A stretch of DNA of 64,000 nucleotides from Chromatiales bacterium (GCA_016789845.1 JAEUQA010000067.1:124001-188000); one strand, 5' to 3'; counted from the first letter of the stretch, positions 24,715 through 33,748 are shown. Translations and numbers: made by a program. Notes: a model not told the origin generated them from the sequence alone.

Positions 24715-26616
24715 ATGTGTGGCATAGCCGGAATTCTGGCGGTGCGGGGCTCCCCCGGGATCAACCGGGACCTGCTCGAGGCGATGAACGGACGCCTGGC
24801 GCACCGGGGTCCGGATGGCTCGGGTTGCCATGTGGAGCCGGAGGTCGGCCTGGCCCACCGCCGGCTGTCGATCATCGATCTGGCGACCGGTGAGCAGCCC
24901 ATGTTCAACGAGGATGGCACGGTGTGCGTCGTCTTCAATGGGGAAATCTACAATTTCCAGGTACTGGTTGACGAGCTCGCGGCCCTGGGCCACCGGTTCC
25001 ACACCCGGTCCGACACCGAGGTCATCGTTCATGCCTGGGAGCAGTGGGGCGTGGAATGCGTCACCCGGTTCGACGGCATGTTCGCCTTCGCCGTCTGGGA
25101 CCGCAATCGCCGCACGCTGTTCCTCGCGCGGGACCGCCTGGGCATCAAGCCCCTGTATTACGCCCAGCTGCCCGGCGGCCAGTTCATCTTCGGCTCCGAA
25201 CTGAAGGCCCTGGCCCGGCACCCGGAGTTTCCGCGGCAGATCGACGGGACTGCCGTCGAGGACTACTTCACCTTCGGCTACGTGCCGGAGCCAAAGACGA
25301 TCTATGCCGGGGTGCACAAGCTGCGGCCCGGCTGGCGGCTGCTCCATGACCTGCGTGCGGGGCGCGAGCAGCTCGACCAGTACTGGGACCTCCGCTACGA
25401 CGGCGTGGGCCACGTGCCGACGGATCCCCGGGCGCTGGAGGAGGAGTTGCTGCAACGGCTGGGGCGGGCCGTCCGGGCCGAGCTGATTTCCGACGTGCCG
25501 CTGGGCGCGTTCCTCTCCGGGGGCGTGGATTCCAGTGCCGTCGTGGCGATGATGGCCCAGGGGGGCACTGGCCCGGTGAAGACCTGTTCCATCGGGGTCG
25601 ACGAACCGGCCTATGACGAATCGATGTACGCCCGGCAGGTGGCAGCGCTCCTGCAAACGGACCATGCGGAAAAGCGGGTTCGCGTCGACGACCTGACGCT
25701 CCTGGACGAGCTGGTCGATACCTACGATGAGCCCTACGCCGACAGCTCCGCCATTCCCACCTACCGGCTCTGCGCGGCCACGCGGGAGCACGTCAAGGTG
25801 GCCCTTTCCGGCGACGGCGGCGACGAGAACTTCGCCGGCTACCGGCGTTATCGCCTGTTCGCCGGCGAGGAAGCCGTAAGGGCGGTCCTGCCGGATTTCA
25901 TCCGCGCGCCCCTGTTCGGCCTGCTGGGCCGCTGGTACCCGAAGCTGGACTGGGCGCCGCGCTTCGTCCGGGGCAAGAACACCTTCCAGGCCCTGGCCCG
26001 CGACAGCGCGGGCGCCTACCTGCACGCGGTCTCCATCGCTCCCGACGACCTGCGCGCGGAGCTTTATTCGCCCCGGTTCCGCGCCGACCTCGCCGGCTAC
26101 CGGTCCCGGGCGGTGTTCGACCATTACCTTCAGGGCCGTGAGTTTCCGGACACGCTCACGATGGCGCAGTATCTCGACTTCAAGACGTACATCCCGGGCG
26201 ACATCCTGACGAAGGTGGACCGCGCCAGCATGGCCCACGGGCTCGAGGTCCGCGTGCCCCTGCTGGACCATCACTTCATCGAATGGGTCGCCCGGATTCC
26301 CTCCGCGCTGAAGCTCAAGGGTGGCGAAGGCAAGTACATCTTCAAGAAGAGCCTGGAGAAGGTCCTGCCCCACGATATCCTCTACCGGAAGAAGATGGGC
26401 TTCGCCGTGCCGCTGGATCGGTGGTTCCGCGGGCCGCTCGCAGCCCAGGTCCGGACGCTGGCCACCAGCAGCGGCCTGCTCGGCACCGGCTTCTTTGCGC
26501 CGGACGCCCTGGAGCGGGTGGTCAGCCGCCACCTGGCCGGCCGCCGTGACCACAGCGCCGTGATCTGGGCCCTGCTGATGTTCGACGGGTTCCTGCGGCG
26601 CCACCAGGCGCGCTGA
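24715..26616 (+). CDS. Asparagine synthase-like amidotransferase 1, exosortase-A-associated
   Basis: A 633-residue glutamine amidotransferase. The glutaminase half is intact: MCGIAGIL with Cys2, HRGPDGSG near 31 and FNGEIYNFQ near 74. The synthetase half has FLSGGVDSSAVV near 264 and GDGGDENFAGYRRY near 365. It matches amidotransferase 1 of exosortase-A systems (TIGR03108-like). The expected activity is ATP-dependent amidation of a carboxylate on the glycan or its precursor; UDP-glucose dehydrogenase at 32330 provides uronic acids that could be substrates. It is closely spaced with both neighbours. Confidence 0.92.
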   Translation: MCGIAGILAVRGSPGINRDLLEAMNGRLAHRGPDGSGCHVEPEVGLAHRRLSIIDLATGEQPMFNEDGTVCVVFNGEIYNFQVLVDELAALGHRFHTRSDTEVIVHAWEQWGVECVTRFDGMFAFAVWDRNRRTLFLARDRLGIKPLYYAQLPGGQFIFGSELKALARHPEFPRQIDGTAVEDYFTFGYVPEPKTIYAGVHKLRPGWRLLHDLRAGREQLDQYWDLRYDGVGHVPTDPRALEEELLQRLGRAVRAELISDVPLGAFLSGGVDSSAVVAMMAQGGTGPVKTCSIGVDEPAYDESMYARQVAALLQTDHAEKRVRVDDLTLLDELVDTYDEPYADSSAIPTYRLCAATREHVKVALSGDGGDENFAGYRRYRLFAGEEAVRAVLPDFIRAPLFGLLGRWYPKLDWAPRFVRGKNTFQALARDSAGAYLHAVSIAPDDLRAELYSPRFRADLAGYRSRAVFDHYLQGREFPDTLTMAQYLDFKTYIPGDILTKVDRASMAHGLEVRVPLLDHHFIEWVARIPSALKLKGGEGKYIFKKSLEKVLPHDILYRKKMGFAVPLDRWFRGPLAAQVRTLATSSGLLGTGFFAPDALERVVSRHLAGRRDHSAVIWALLMFDGFLRRHQAR

Positions 26617-26636
26617 CCGGGCCACTGGCCAGGCCC

Positions 26637-27848
26637 GTGATCAACGTCCTCACCATCACCAGTCTGTATCCGAACTCCGAGCAGGCGCGACACGGCGTGT
26701 TCGTCGAGGAGCGCCTGCGGCACCTGGCGGCGACCGGCCGCTTCAACGTGCAGGTCGTCGCCCCGGTGCCCTGGTTTCCATTCAGGAGCGAGATGTTCGG
26801 CCTGTATGGCCGCTACGCCCGGGTGCCCCGGTCGGAGGAACGACTCGGCCGCACGGTCCTGCATCCCCGCTACGTGGCCATCCCGAAGGTCGGCATGACG
26901 GTGGCGCCGTTCCTCTATGCCGCCGCCCTGGGTCCGGTCGTACGGCGGGTCCTGGCGGGGCTGCGCGGGCCGGTGGTGCTCGACGGCCACTTTCTCTACC
27001 CGGACGGTGTCGCCACGGGCCTGCTGGCCCGCCGGTTCGGGCTGCCCTACGTCATGACGGCCCGCGGGCAGGACGTCACCCTGTTCCCGCGCCATGCGGT
27101 GCCACGCGCATTGATCCGGCGTGCCTGCGGGAGCGCGAGCCGCGTCATCACGGTCTCGGACGCGTTGCGCGATGGCCTGCTCGACCTGGGCGTCGCGCCG
27201 GAGCGCGTGGTCACCCTCCGCAACGGCGTGGATCTGGACAAGTTCAGCCCCGGCGACCGGATGGCCGCCCGGGAGCAGGTCGGGTTCCGCCGGCCCACGC
27301 TGCTGGCCGTGGGGCACCTGATCGATCGCAAGGATCACGGGTTGATGATCCGGGCCCTGCCCATGGTGCCGGATGCGGATCTCGTGATCGTGGGGGAGGG
27401 GCCGCTGCAGCAGCGGCTGCTGGCCATGGCCCGGGACGCCGGGGTGGCGGACCGGGTGCGAATCGTCGCCAACGTCCTGCAGGATCGCCTGGTCACGTAC
27501 TACACCGCGGCCGACCTCTCCCTCCTCACCTCCCGGCACGAGGGCATGCCCAACGTGGTGCTTGAAAGCCTGGCCTGCGGCACGCCGGTGGTCGCGACGG
27601 TCGTGGAGGGAGTTCCCGAGTTGCTCGACCGGCCCGCCGCCGGCGAGCTCGTCCCGGAGCGCACGCCCGCCGCGCTGGCCGCGAGCATCAACCGGCTCCT
27701 GGCCCGGCCCCCCGACAGCGCCGCCACCCGGCGGCACGCGGCCGGCCTGGGCTGGGCACCGACCATCGCCGGCCTGGCGGAGGTCCTCGAGCAGGCGGCC
27801 CGCGGCGGCGGAGCCGGGGATTCCGCCGTCGTGTCGCCCGCATCCTGA
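26637..27848 (+). CDS. Glycosyltransferase family 4
   Basis: A 403-residue GT-B enzyme with the N-terminal pattern TSLYPNSEQARHGVFVEERL, the middle strand region LLAVGHLIDRKDHGLMIRAL and the donor-site motif SRHEGMPNVVLESLACGTPVVAT. The start is GTG at 26637, 20 bases after the amidotransferase stop. It acts in the cytoplasm on the growing lipid-linked unit. Donor sugar and linkage cannot be read from the sequence. Its final 25 residues are low-complexity Ala/Gly. Confidence 0.87.
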   Translation: MINVLTITSLYPNSEQARHGVFVEERLRHLAATGRFNVQVVAPVPWFPFRSEMFGLYGRYARVPRSEERLGRTVLHPRYVAIPKVGMTVAPFLYAAALGPVVRRVLAGLRGPVVLDGHFLYPDGVATGLLARRFGLPYVMTARGQDVTLFPRHAVPRALIRRACGSASRVITVSDALRDGLLDLGVAPERVVTLRNGVDLDKFSPGDRMAAREQVGFRRPTLLAVGHLIDRKDHGLMIRALPMVPDADLVIVGEGPLQQRLLAMARDAGVADRVRIVANVLQDRLVTYYTAADLSLLTSRHEGMPNVVLESLACGTPVVATVVEGVPELLDRPAAGELVPERTPAALAASINRLLARPPDSAATRRHAAGLGWAPTIAGLAEVLEQAARGGGAGDSAVVSPAS

Positions 27849-27859
27849 GCTGTCGGGCA

Positions 27860-29314
27860 GTGAGTTACCGCACTCCGCAGTGGCGCCCCTTCCTGCCGGT
27901 GGTCGCGGCCAGCGTGCCTCTGCTGGCTGCAGCCCTGCTGGCTGTGCTGCTGATCCTGCTGAACAAGGGTGGGGGTCTGCTGCTTCCCGCGGCCTCGACG
28001 TGGCTGCGCGCGCTCGCTGCGGGGTGGGTGCTGATCGCGGTGGCAGGCGCGGCCCTGGTGGTCGCCGCCGCCCGTCTCGCGGGAACGGAGCGGGGACCGT
28101 TGTTCGTCAGGCCCATGACGGTCAGCGCCGCGGGCCTGCTCCTGGCCCTGGCGGCCGTGGAGGTGACACTTCGGCTGGGTGCCGTGCCCGCGCCACTGGG
28201 CGAGCGGGTGGGCGGGCTGGACCTCCTGCCCTACGACTGGCAGCAGTCCCGGCGGACCCTGGCCGCCTGGCTGGAGCGAACGAGGCGCCCCACAGCAGTC
28301 GTGGACGTGGAGGATCCCGATCTGGGCTGGGACCTGGGCCGTGGACGGCGGAGCGCCGATGGCCTCTATGTGACGAGCCCGGAGGGTTTCCGCACCGGCC
28401 AGCAGCCTGCGGCGCTGACCGTGGCCCGGGCCCGCTACCGGGTCGCACTGATCGGCGATTCCTTCACCTTCGGGGAGGAAGTGGCGTTCGAGGACACCTG
28501 GGGCCAGCAACTGGCAAGGGCGTTGCCGACAGGCACGGTGGCGCTGAATTTCGGCGTGCCGAGCCATGGGCCGGACCAGACGTTGCTCAAGTACCGCCGC
28601 GACGTCCGGCGCTGGCAGGCTGACGTCACGGTCCTCGGGTTCCTCAGTGCGAGCCCGCTGCGCAATTTCACCGTGTATCCGTTCCTGGATCCCCATCTGG
28701 AACTGCCTTTCTCCAAGCCACGCTTCGTCCTGCGTGACGATGCACTGATGCCGCTCAACAGCCCTCCGCTGAGCGTCCCGGAGATGCTGGATATGCCCTC
28801 GCTGGGTTCACTGCCCCTGCTGCACGAGGACCGCCTCTTTGAGGTCGGTCACTGGTCCACGCCCCTCGCCACGCGCCTGTACCTGGCCCGCTACCTGGTC
28901 TCCCGGTTTCCCCGCTACCGGACCCGGGAAGAGCGCCTGTCCGTCGAAACAGTCGCCGGGCTCGGCGCACGGATCCTTGCCCAGCTCGTCAGGGAGGTCC
29001 GTGCATCCGGGTCCGTCCCGCTGCTCGCCTACCTGCCCGTCCAGGCAGACCTGACGGGTGGGCCTGTCGGGCTGCGGGATGAACTCATCCGCAGGCTGGC
29101 AGGGGAGGGCATCCCGGTGCTGGACATGGGGAAGTGCCTGCAGCGGGCCATGCCGGTCCAGGCGGCCTTCATCGCGCCCGGGTTCCGGCGCTCCAGCCAG
29201 GCGGATCCGGGGCCACCCCACTACAGCGCCCGGGGCAACGCGGCCATTGCCGGCTGTCTTGCGCCCGAGGTGGGCGCTATCCTCCGCACGCGCACTCCGC
29301 GCGGACCGGACTGA
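27860..29314 (+). CDS. Membrane-anchored SGNH/GDSL-like hydrolase or O-acyltransferase partner
   Basis: A 484-residue protein with three N-terminal membrane helices (about 12-35, 47-70, 85-105) and a large soluble domain. That domain has the SGNH block I motif IGDSFTFG (about 197-204), a block II-like NFGVPSHGPDQ, and a C-terminal HYSARGNAAI that could supply the catalytic His. SGNH proteins in EPS loci act as esterases or O-acetyl transferases at the periplasmic face. The start is GTG 27860, 11 bases after the GT. It is clearly paralogous to the product of 39628-41070 (shared LLPYDW/LLPYEW, GDSFxFxEEVAF, NFGVP, LSKPRYVLRD-type blocks). Confidence 0.75.
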   Translation: MSYRTPQWRPFLPVVAASVPLLAAALLAVLLILLNKGGGLLLPAASTWLRALAAGWVLIAVAGAALVVAAARLAGTERGPLFVRPMTVSAAGLLLALAAVEVTLRLGAVPAPLGERVGGLDLLPYDWQQSRRTLAAWLERTRRPTAVVDVEDPDLGWDLGRGRRSADGLYVTSPEGFRTGQQPAALTVARARYRVALIGDSFTFGEEVAFEDTWGQQLARALPTGTVALNFGVPSHGPDQTLLKYRRDVRRWQADVTVLGFLSASPLRNFTVYPFLDPHLELPFSKPRFVLRDDALMPLNSPPLSVPEMLDMPSLGSLPLLHEDRLFEVGHWSTPLATRLYLARYLVSRFPRYRTREERLSVETVAGLGARILAQLVREVRASGSVPLLAYLPVQADLTGGPVGLRDELIRRLAGEGIPVLDMGKCLQRAMPVQAAFIAPGFRRSSQADPGPPHYSARGNAAIAGCLAPEVGAILRTRTPRGPD

Positions 29315-29332
29315 CGGGGCAAGCAGGCAGGC

Positions 29333-30190
29333 ATGACCAGACGTGCGACACAGGCCCCCGGGCCAGCCCCTCAGGAGCGCGTGATCGGCCTGATTCCAGC
29401 CGCTGGACACTCGCGGCGCCTGGCGCCGATCGCCTGCAGCAAGGAGATCTATCCCATCGGTTACCGGCAGCTGCCGGGGCGCGCGGGCGTGCGGCCGCGA
29501 CCGGTCTGTCACTACCTGCTTGAGAAGATGCAGCTGGCCGGTGTGCGCCAGGTGTACTGGGTGATCCGGAAGGGCAAGTGGGACATCCCGGACTACCTGG
29601 GCGACGGCTCGGACTTCGGCGTCGACCTGGCCTACTGCGTCATGGACTCGTCGCCAGGCCCCGTCTTTACCCTGGACCATGCCTGGCCCTTCGTGGCGGA
29701 GGCGACGGTGGCCTTCGGCTTTCCCGACATCATCTTCAGCACCCGGGACGCCTTCCGGCAGCTCCTGGACCGCCGCCGGGCGACCGGTGCCGACGTCGTT
29801 CTCGGCCTGTTCCCCATCGATCCCCGGGTCCGCGATGACCGGGTCCTCATGGATGGCCGCGGGAGGGTCACCGACTTCCTGCTCGGCAAGTCCGGCCGCC
29901 GGTATCCGATCACCTGGAGCATTGCGGTCTGGGGGCCGGCGTTCACCCGCTTCATGCACGACTACGTCGCCAGGCTGCGCCGGACCTCCAGACCGGCCCG
30001 CCGGGGCGGGCCAGAGGCGCGCCCGCCGGAGACGACCGTCGGGCAGCTCATCGAGGCGGCCTTCCGCGCCGGGCTCAGCATGGACGGCGTCCTCTTCGCC
30101 AACGACGCGTGGACGGATATCGGCACGCCGGAAGGCATGCATCTCGCCCTGCAGAAGTTCGGCAAGCTCACGAGCCGCGTGACGCGCTGA
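29333..30190 (+). CDS. Sugar-phosphate nucleotidyltransferase-like protein
   Basis: A 285-residue protein of the NTP-transferase fold, similar to glucose-1-phosphate thymidylyltransferases. The N-terminal loop reads IPAAGHSRRLAPIACSKEIYPIG. The canonical GGxGTRLxPxTxxxPKxLLP is therefore altered (AAGHSRRL, and SKE in place of PK). FGFPDIIF replaces the usual metal-binding Asp region, and the C-terminus has DAWTDIGTPEGMH. It could make an NDP-sugar for the EPS or be a regulatory homologue. It is the last gene of the plus-strand operon and meets the methyltransferase gene tail to tail. Confidence 0.75.
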   Translation: MTRRATQAPGPAPQERVIGLIPAAGHSRRLAPIACSKEIYPIGYRQLPGRAGVRPRPVCHYLLEKMQLAGVRQVYWVIRKGKWDIPDYLGDGSDFGVDLAYCVMDSSPGPVFTLDHAWPFVAEATVAFGFPDIIFSTRDAFRQLLDRRRATGADVVLGLFPIDPRVRDDRVLMDGRGRVTDFLLGKSGRRYPITWSIAVWGPAFTRFMHDYVARLRRTSRPARRGGPEARPPETTVGQLIEAAFRAGLSMDGVLFANDAWTDIGTPEGMHLALQKFGKLTSRVTR

Positions 30191-30207
30191 CCGCCGTCGG
30201 CGCCGGC

Positions 30208-31395
30208 TCAGCCGAGGACGTCGAACTCCGGAGCCAGCCCCAGCGCGGCCACCTGCTCGCGGATCTCCGCCGCATAGTGCGGGTTCGTCGCAATGACCAC
30301 GTCCGGGCGGAGGTCGGCCAGTTCCGCGGGCGAGATCACCCGCTGACCGGTCTTGGGCAGGTAGCGCCCCTGGCGGGCCGGGTTGACGTCGACGACGTGC
30401 TGAACGGCGGCCGCCGCGGCGGGCACGTTGACCAGCAGGGACACGGCCCGCATGCCTCCGCCCCACAGGGCGACGGACTGGCGCCGCTGGTCGAACTCCC
30501 CGAAGCGCCGGGACCACTTCTCAACCTGCCTGGTGTACTCGGCGGGAAAGGCCTCCACCTCGTCGGCAAGGCGGGACAACCGGGCGCCCGACTCTTCCGG
30601 GGACGGCGTCGGGCTCGCGGCTGGCCTGGCCTCGATCTCCAGGTGTGAACCGCCCAGGGCAGGCAGCACATCGAGCACCTGGAAGCCGCAGTCCCGGAAC
30701 AGCCGCGCCAGCGAGGCCGCCGAGAAGAAGCAACCGGCCTCGTACATGACATACCAGACCACGCGCTCGAGGAAGGGCTCGGCGCCGTTCGGCACTTCAA
30801 AGCACAGGATCGTCTGCGGGTCGTCCGCCAGGGCTTCCCGCACGCCCAGGAGGAACGTCCGCGGGTCCGGGATGTACTGGAGCGCGCTCCGGCAGGTCAC
30901 CAGCGCGGGATGGAGGCTCCGTTCGCTGCTGTCGTAGAACTTGCGGTGGACCGTGATCCGCTCGCGGTCGGCGGCCGTGAGGCTGGAGTCGACGAAGGTC
31001 GGGTCGAAGCCGATGGCCCGGGCCATGCCGCCAGCGACCAGCAGGCGCAGGAAGTCGCCCTTGCCGCAGGCAATGTCGAGGGCGGTCTTGCCGCCAAGGT
31101 CGTAGCGCCGGATCAGTCGCTGGATGGCGCCCTCGACGTAGGCCCGGTAGGACGGCGAATGGTACTGGGAGAAGTCGTAGGCCGGGTCGAAACCCATCCG
31201 GTCCGGGTCGAATGAGCTGTTCCAGACGTGGCCGCAACCCGGGCAGTGATGCAGGGTGATGTCGCCCAGCGGGCTATGGAGGGCCGCATCCCGGGTCGGC
31301 GCCAGATAGCCGCACTGCACGGGTACCTGGTGCTGGCTGAAGAAGCAGCGCGCGCCGCCACCCTGGCATACCGGGCAGGGAGGGACGTTGGGCAT
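30208..31395 (-). CDS. SAM-dependent methyltransferase with N-terminal zinc-binding motif
   Basis: A 395-residue protein. Residues 1-60 carry CPVC and CPGCGHVWN cysteine pairs (putative zinc-binding), followed by a class I SAM domain with LDIACGKGDFLRLLVAGG near 104 and SALQYIPDPRTFL near 168. A C-terminal domain has ALWGGGMRAVSLLVNV and HVVDVNPARQGRYLP. This arrangement is that of the sugar C-methyltransferases (TylC3/NovU type). The substrate would be a nucleotide keto-sugar. It is the last gene of the 14-kb minus-strand block; a second protein of similar design lies at 41067. Confidence 0.83.
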   Translation of the reverse strand: MPNVPPCPVCQGGGARCFFSQHQVPVQCGYLAPTRDAALHSPLGDITLHHCPGCGHVWNSSFDPDRMGFDPAYDFSQYHSPSYRAYVEGAIQRLIRRYDLGGKTALDIACGKGDFLRLLVAGGMARAIGFDPTFVDSSLTAADRERITVHRKFYDSSERSLHPALVTCRSALQYIPDPRTFLLGVREALADDPQTILCFEVPNGAEPFLERVVWYVMYEAGCFFSAASLARLFRDCGFQVLDVLPALGGSHLEIEARPAASPTPSPEESGARLSRLADEVEAFPAEYTRQVEKWSRRFGEFDQRRQSVALWGGGMRAVSLLVNVPAAAAAVQHVVDVNPARQGRYLPKTGQRVISPAELADLRPDVVIATNPHYAAEIREQVAALGLAPEFDVLG

Positions 31396-31401
31396 GGGCC
31401 C

Positions 31402-32337
31402 CTAGCCCGGCACGGCGGCGGCGGTCTTGCCGTAGCGCCGGCAGGACAGGTCGATGGCCGGGTGGGGTTCGGTGCCCCGGGCAGCCGCCCGGTAGCGCCT
31501 GCCGAGCTGGCCGAGGAGGTCGGTCTTTTGCGAGGTGGGGTTGTCCTCGACGGACAGGACCGTCGTGAGCTCGGTGATGGTGCCGGCCAGCGCGATCTCG
31601 TCGGCGACGTAGAGCTCGGTGCGGTCGACGGGGCGCCGTTCGAACGGGATGCCCATGTCCCTCGCCAGCGTCTCGAGAATGTCGACCGTGATGCTCTCGA
31701 GCGCTCCTTCGGTCGGCGGTGGCGTGAAGACCTTGCCGTCCCGGACGACGAGGACGCACGCAACCCCTGACTCGGCCACCCGGTCCTGATGGTTCAGCAT
31801 GATCATGTCCGCAAAGCCCCGCGGGCTGCCCTCGATGCGGGCGAGGCGCGCGGCCTGGTAGTTGGTGCTGGTCTTGATCCGGGCCGGGAGCATGAGGTCG
31901 GTCGCGCGCCGCCAGGCCGTGACCCCGATGCGCACCGGCTTCGGGGCCTCCATGCCCATGAGGAACGCCGTCATGATCAGGTCCGACTGCTGGTCCTGCC
32001 CCCACAGGCCCCTCGTCAGGTAGAGCGTGGCCCGGACCCAGATCTCCTGCTCAGGCACGCACAGGGATTCCACCAGGGCATGCACTGCGTCGTCGAACTG
32101 GTCGAGTGTCATCTCGAACGGAATGTGCAACAGCCGTGCCGAGCGCCGCAGGCGCTCGTAGTGGCGGGGCACGGCAAGGATGCCCATCCGGCCGTCCGGT
32201 TGCCAGTAGCCCTTCAGGCCCTCGAAGACATTGATGCCCCGGTAGGTGCCTTCGTCGCCGGCGTGGATGACCGCGCCTTCCCACGGCCGCACGGCCCCCC
32301 GGTAGTAGGCGAATTTGGGCTGCTGCAGCTTAACCAC
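31402..32337 (-). CDS. Class IV PLP aminotransferase, branched-chain aminotransferase-like
   Basis: A 311-residue fold-type IV PLP enzyme related to IlvE. The PLP lysine is in ARIKTSTNYQAARLA, the phosphate-binding Thr region is LAGTITELTTVL, and GTYRGINVFEGLKGY is at the N-terminus. The best start is GTG 32337, with GGAG seven bases upstream inside the UDP-glucose dehydrogenase gene; the two overlap by eight bases. An aminotransferase of the amino acid type inside a sugar block is unusual. It may supply or remove an amino group on an acyl decoration instead of a sugar. Simple branched-chain amino acid metabolism is the alternative. Confidence 0.85.
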   Translation of the reverse strand: MVKLQQPKFAYYRGAVRPWEGAVIHAGDEGTYRGINVFEGLKGYWQPDGRMGILAVPRHYERLRRSARLLHIPFEMTLDQFDDAVHALVESLCVPEQEIWVRATLYLTRGLWGQDQQSDLIMTAFLMGMEAPKPVRIGVTAWRRATDLMLPARIKTSTNYQAARLARIEGSPRGFADMIMLNHQDRVAESGVACVLVVRDGKVFTPPPTEGALESITVDILETLARDMGIPFERRPVDRTELYVADEIALAGTITELTTVLSVEDNPTSQKTDLLGQLGRRYRAAARGTEPHPAIDLSCRRYGKTAAAVPG

Positions 32338-33748
32338 GACGGATCTCCTGGCTGGCCATGGCGGCAAGGTTGTCCTCGCCGCCCGTTTCCTGTGTCAATC
32401 CGATGCCAATGTAGCGGGCCACGTCGTTCCTGCCCAGATAGCGTCTCCCGTCAAGCACCAGGGGGGAGCTGCCCCGGGCGGCGAGCATGGCTGGCAGCCC
32501 AAGATACTCCGGCCAGCTCGTGACCAGGAGAATGACCTCCGCGTCGGCAACCGCCGCTGCCAGGTCGCCCTCGAACCGGAGCGTGTCGACGGCCACTGTG
32601 CGGGCCAGGAGGGCCGCCCGGGCATTGGCCATGGCAATGGGGTCGTGGCAGGTCACCCGGGCGCCTTCGGTCACGAGCTGCTGGATCATCGGCAGCGCGG
32701 GCGACTCCCGCACGTCATCGGTCCCGGGCTTGAACGCCAGGCCGAGCACGGTGACCCGCCGCCCCCTGAGGTCGGGGCAGGCCTGCCGGAGCAGGTCCAG
32801 CGTGTGCCCGGGCTGGGTGTCGTTCAGGTCCATGACGGCCTGCAGGAGCGTGGCGTTCGCGCCGTGGCGTGTCGCATCGGCGATCAGCGCACGAACGTCC
32901 TTCGGGAAGCAGCTGCCGCCGAAGCCACACCCTGCCCACAGGAAGCTTGCCGCCGAGACCTGCCTGACCTCGCCCTCGGCGTTCCGATAGCTGAGGTGCT
33001 TCATGAAGTGCACGCCCCGCAGCACGTCCGTCACGTCCACGTCGCCCACTGCCTCGCAGTAGCGCGCGATCTCGTTGGAGAACGAGATCAGCGTGGCGAG
33101 CAGGGCGTTGGAGGTGTACTTGATGGCCTCTGCCGTTCGCGTGCCGGTCCTTATCAGTGGCGTGGATGCAAACGGGGCATAGAGGGCTGCCAGCTGGCCC
33201 GAACTGCGCTCGTCAATGCCGCCGACGACGATCCGGTCCGGCTGCATGAAGTCCCGGACGGCCACCCCTTCCGCCAGGAACTCGGGATTCATGCCGAGGC
33301 CAAAGTCGGCGCCGGCCCGCTTGCCCGACGCCTTCTCGAGGGCGGCGCGCACGGGTCCATCGGTAGTGCCCGGGACCACCGTGCTCTTCACGGCGATCAC
33401 GCAGTAGCCGGTGCGTTCCCGCAGCAGGGCACCGAGTTGTTCAGCCACGCGGGTAACGTAGGAGAGATCGATGGTCCTGCCATCGAAGGGCGTGCCGACG
33501 CAGATCAGGGCCACGTCGGCGTCCCGGAACGCATCGGCGAGGCTGGTCGTTGCCGTCAGCCGGGTGCCGACGTTCCGTGCCAGGATCTCGTCCAGGCCGT
33601 CCTCGAAAATGGGCGATTCGCCCCCGTTGATCTGGGCCACCTTGGCCGGGTCGACATCGACGCAGGTGACCTGGTGGCCGATCTCCGCCAGGCAGGCCCC
33701 CGAAACCAGTCCCACGTATCCCGTGCCGACGACACAGACGCGCATCAC
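32330..33748 (-). CDS. UDP-glucose/nucleotide-sugar 6-dehydrogenase
   Basis: A 472-residue NAD-dependent dehydrogenase. It has the Rossmann motif VVGTGYVGLVSG at the N-terminus, VGTPFDG near 83, and the catalytic cysteine in GCGFGGSCFPKD near 267-278, followed by FKPGTDDVRESPAL. It oxidises UDP-glucose to UDP-glucuronate in two steps, giving an acidic sugar. Its start overlaps the SDR gene stop by four bases. UDP-glucuronate is the natural substrate of decarboxylase-type SDRs such as the gene just upstream, and its carboxylate could be the target of the amidotransferases. Confidence 0.93.
   Translation of the reverse strand: MMRVCVVGTGYVGLVSGACLAEIGHQVTCVDVDPAKVAQINGGESPIFEDGLDEILARNVGTRLTATTSLADAFRDADVALICVGTPFDGRTIDLSYVTRVAEQLGALLRERTGYCVIAVKSTVVPGTTDGPVRAALEKASGKRAGADFGLGMNPEFLAEGVAVRDFMQPDRIVVGGIDERSSGQLAALYAPFASTPLIRTGTRTAEAIKYTSNALLATLISFSNEIARYCEAVGDVDVTDVLRGVHFMKHLSYRNAEGEVRQVSAASFLWAGCGFGGSCFPKDVRALIADATRHGANATLLQAVMDLNDTQPGHTLDLLRQACPDLRGRRVTVLGLAFKPGTDDVRESPALPMIQQLVTEGARVTCHDPIAMANARAALLARTVAVDTLRFEGDLAAAVADAEVILLVTSWPEYLGLPAMLAARGSSPLVLDGRRYLGRNDVARYIGIGLTQETGGEDNLAAMASQEIRRG

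Noticed and set aside
24631..26625. A 664-codon minus-strand frame opposite the amidotransferase
   Set aside because: No recognisable motif; the sense protein is a textbook glutamine amidotransferase.
28808..30517. A 569-codon minus-strand frame across the SGNH and nucleotidyltransferase genes
   Set aside because: Low-complexity antisense of GC-rich DNA; it crosses two real genes.
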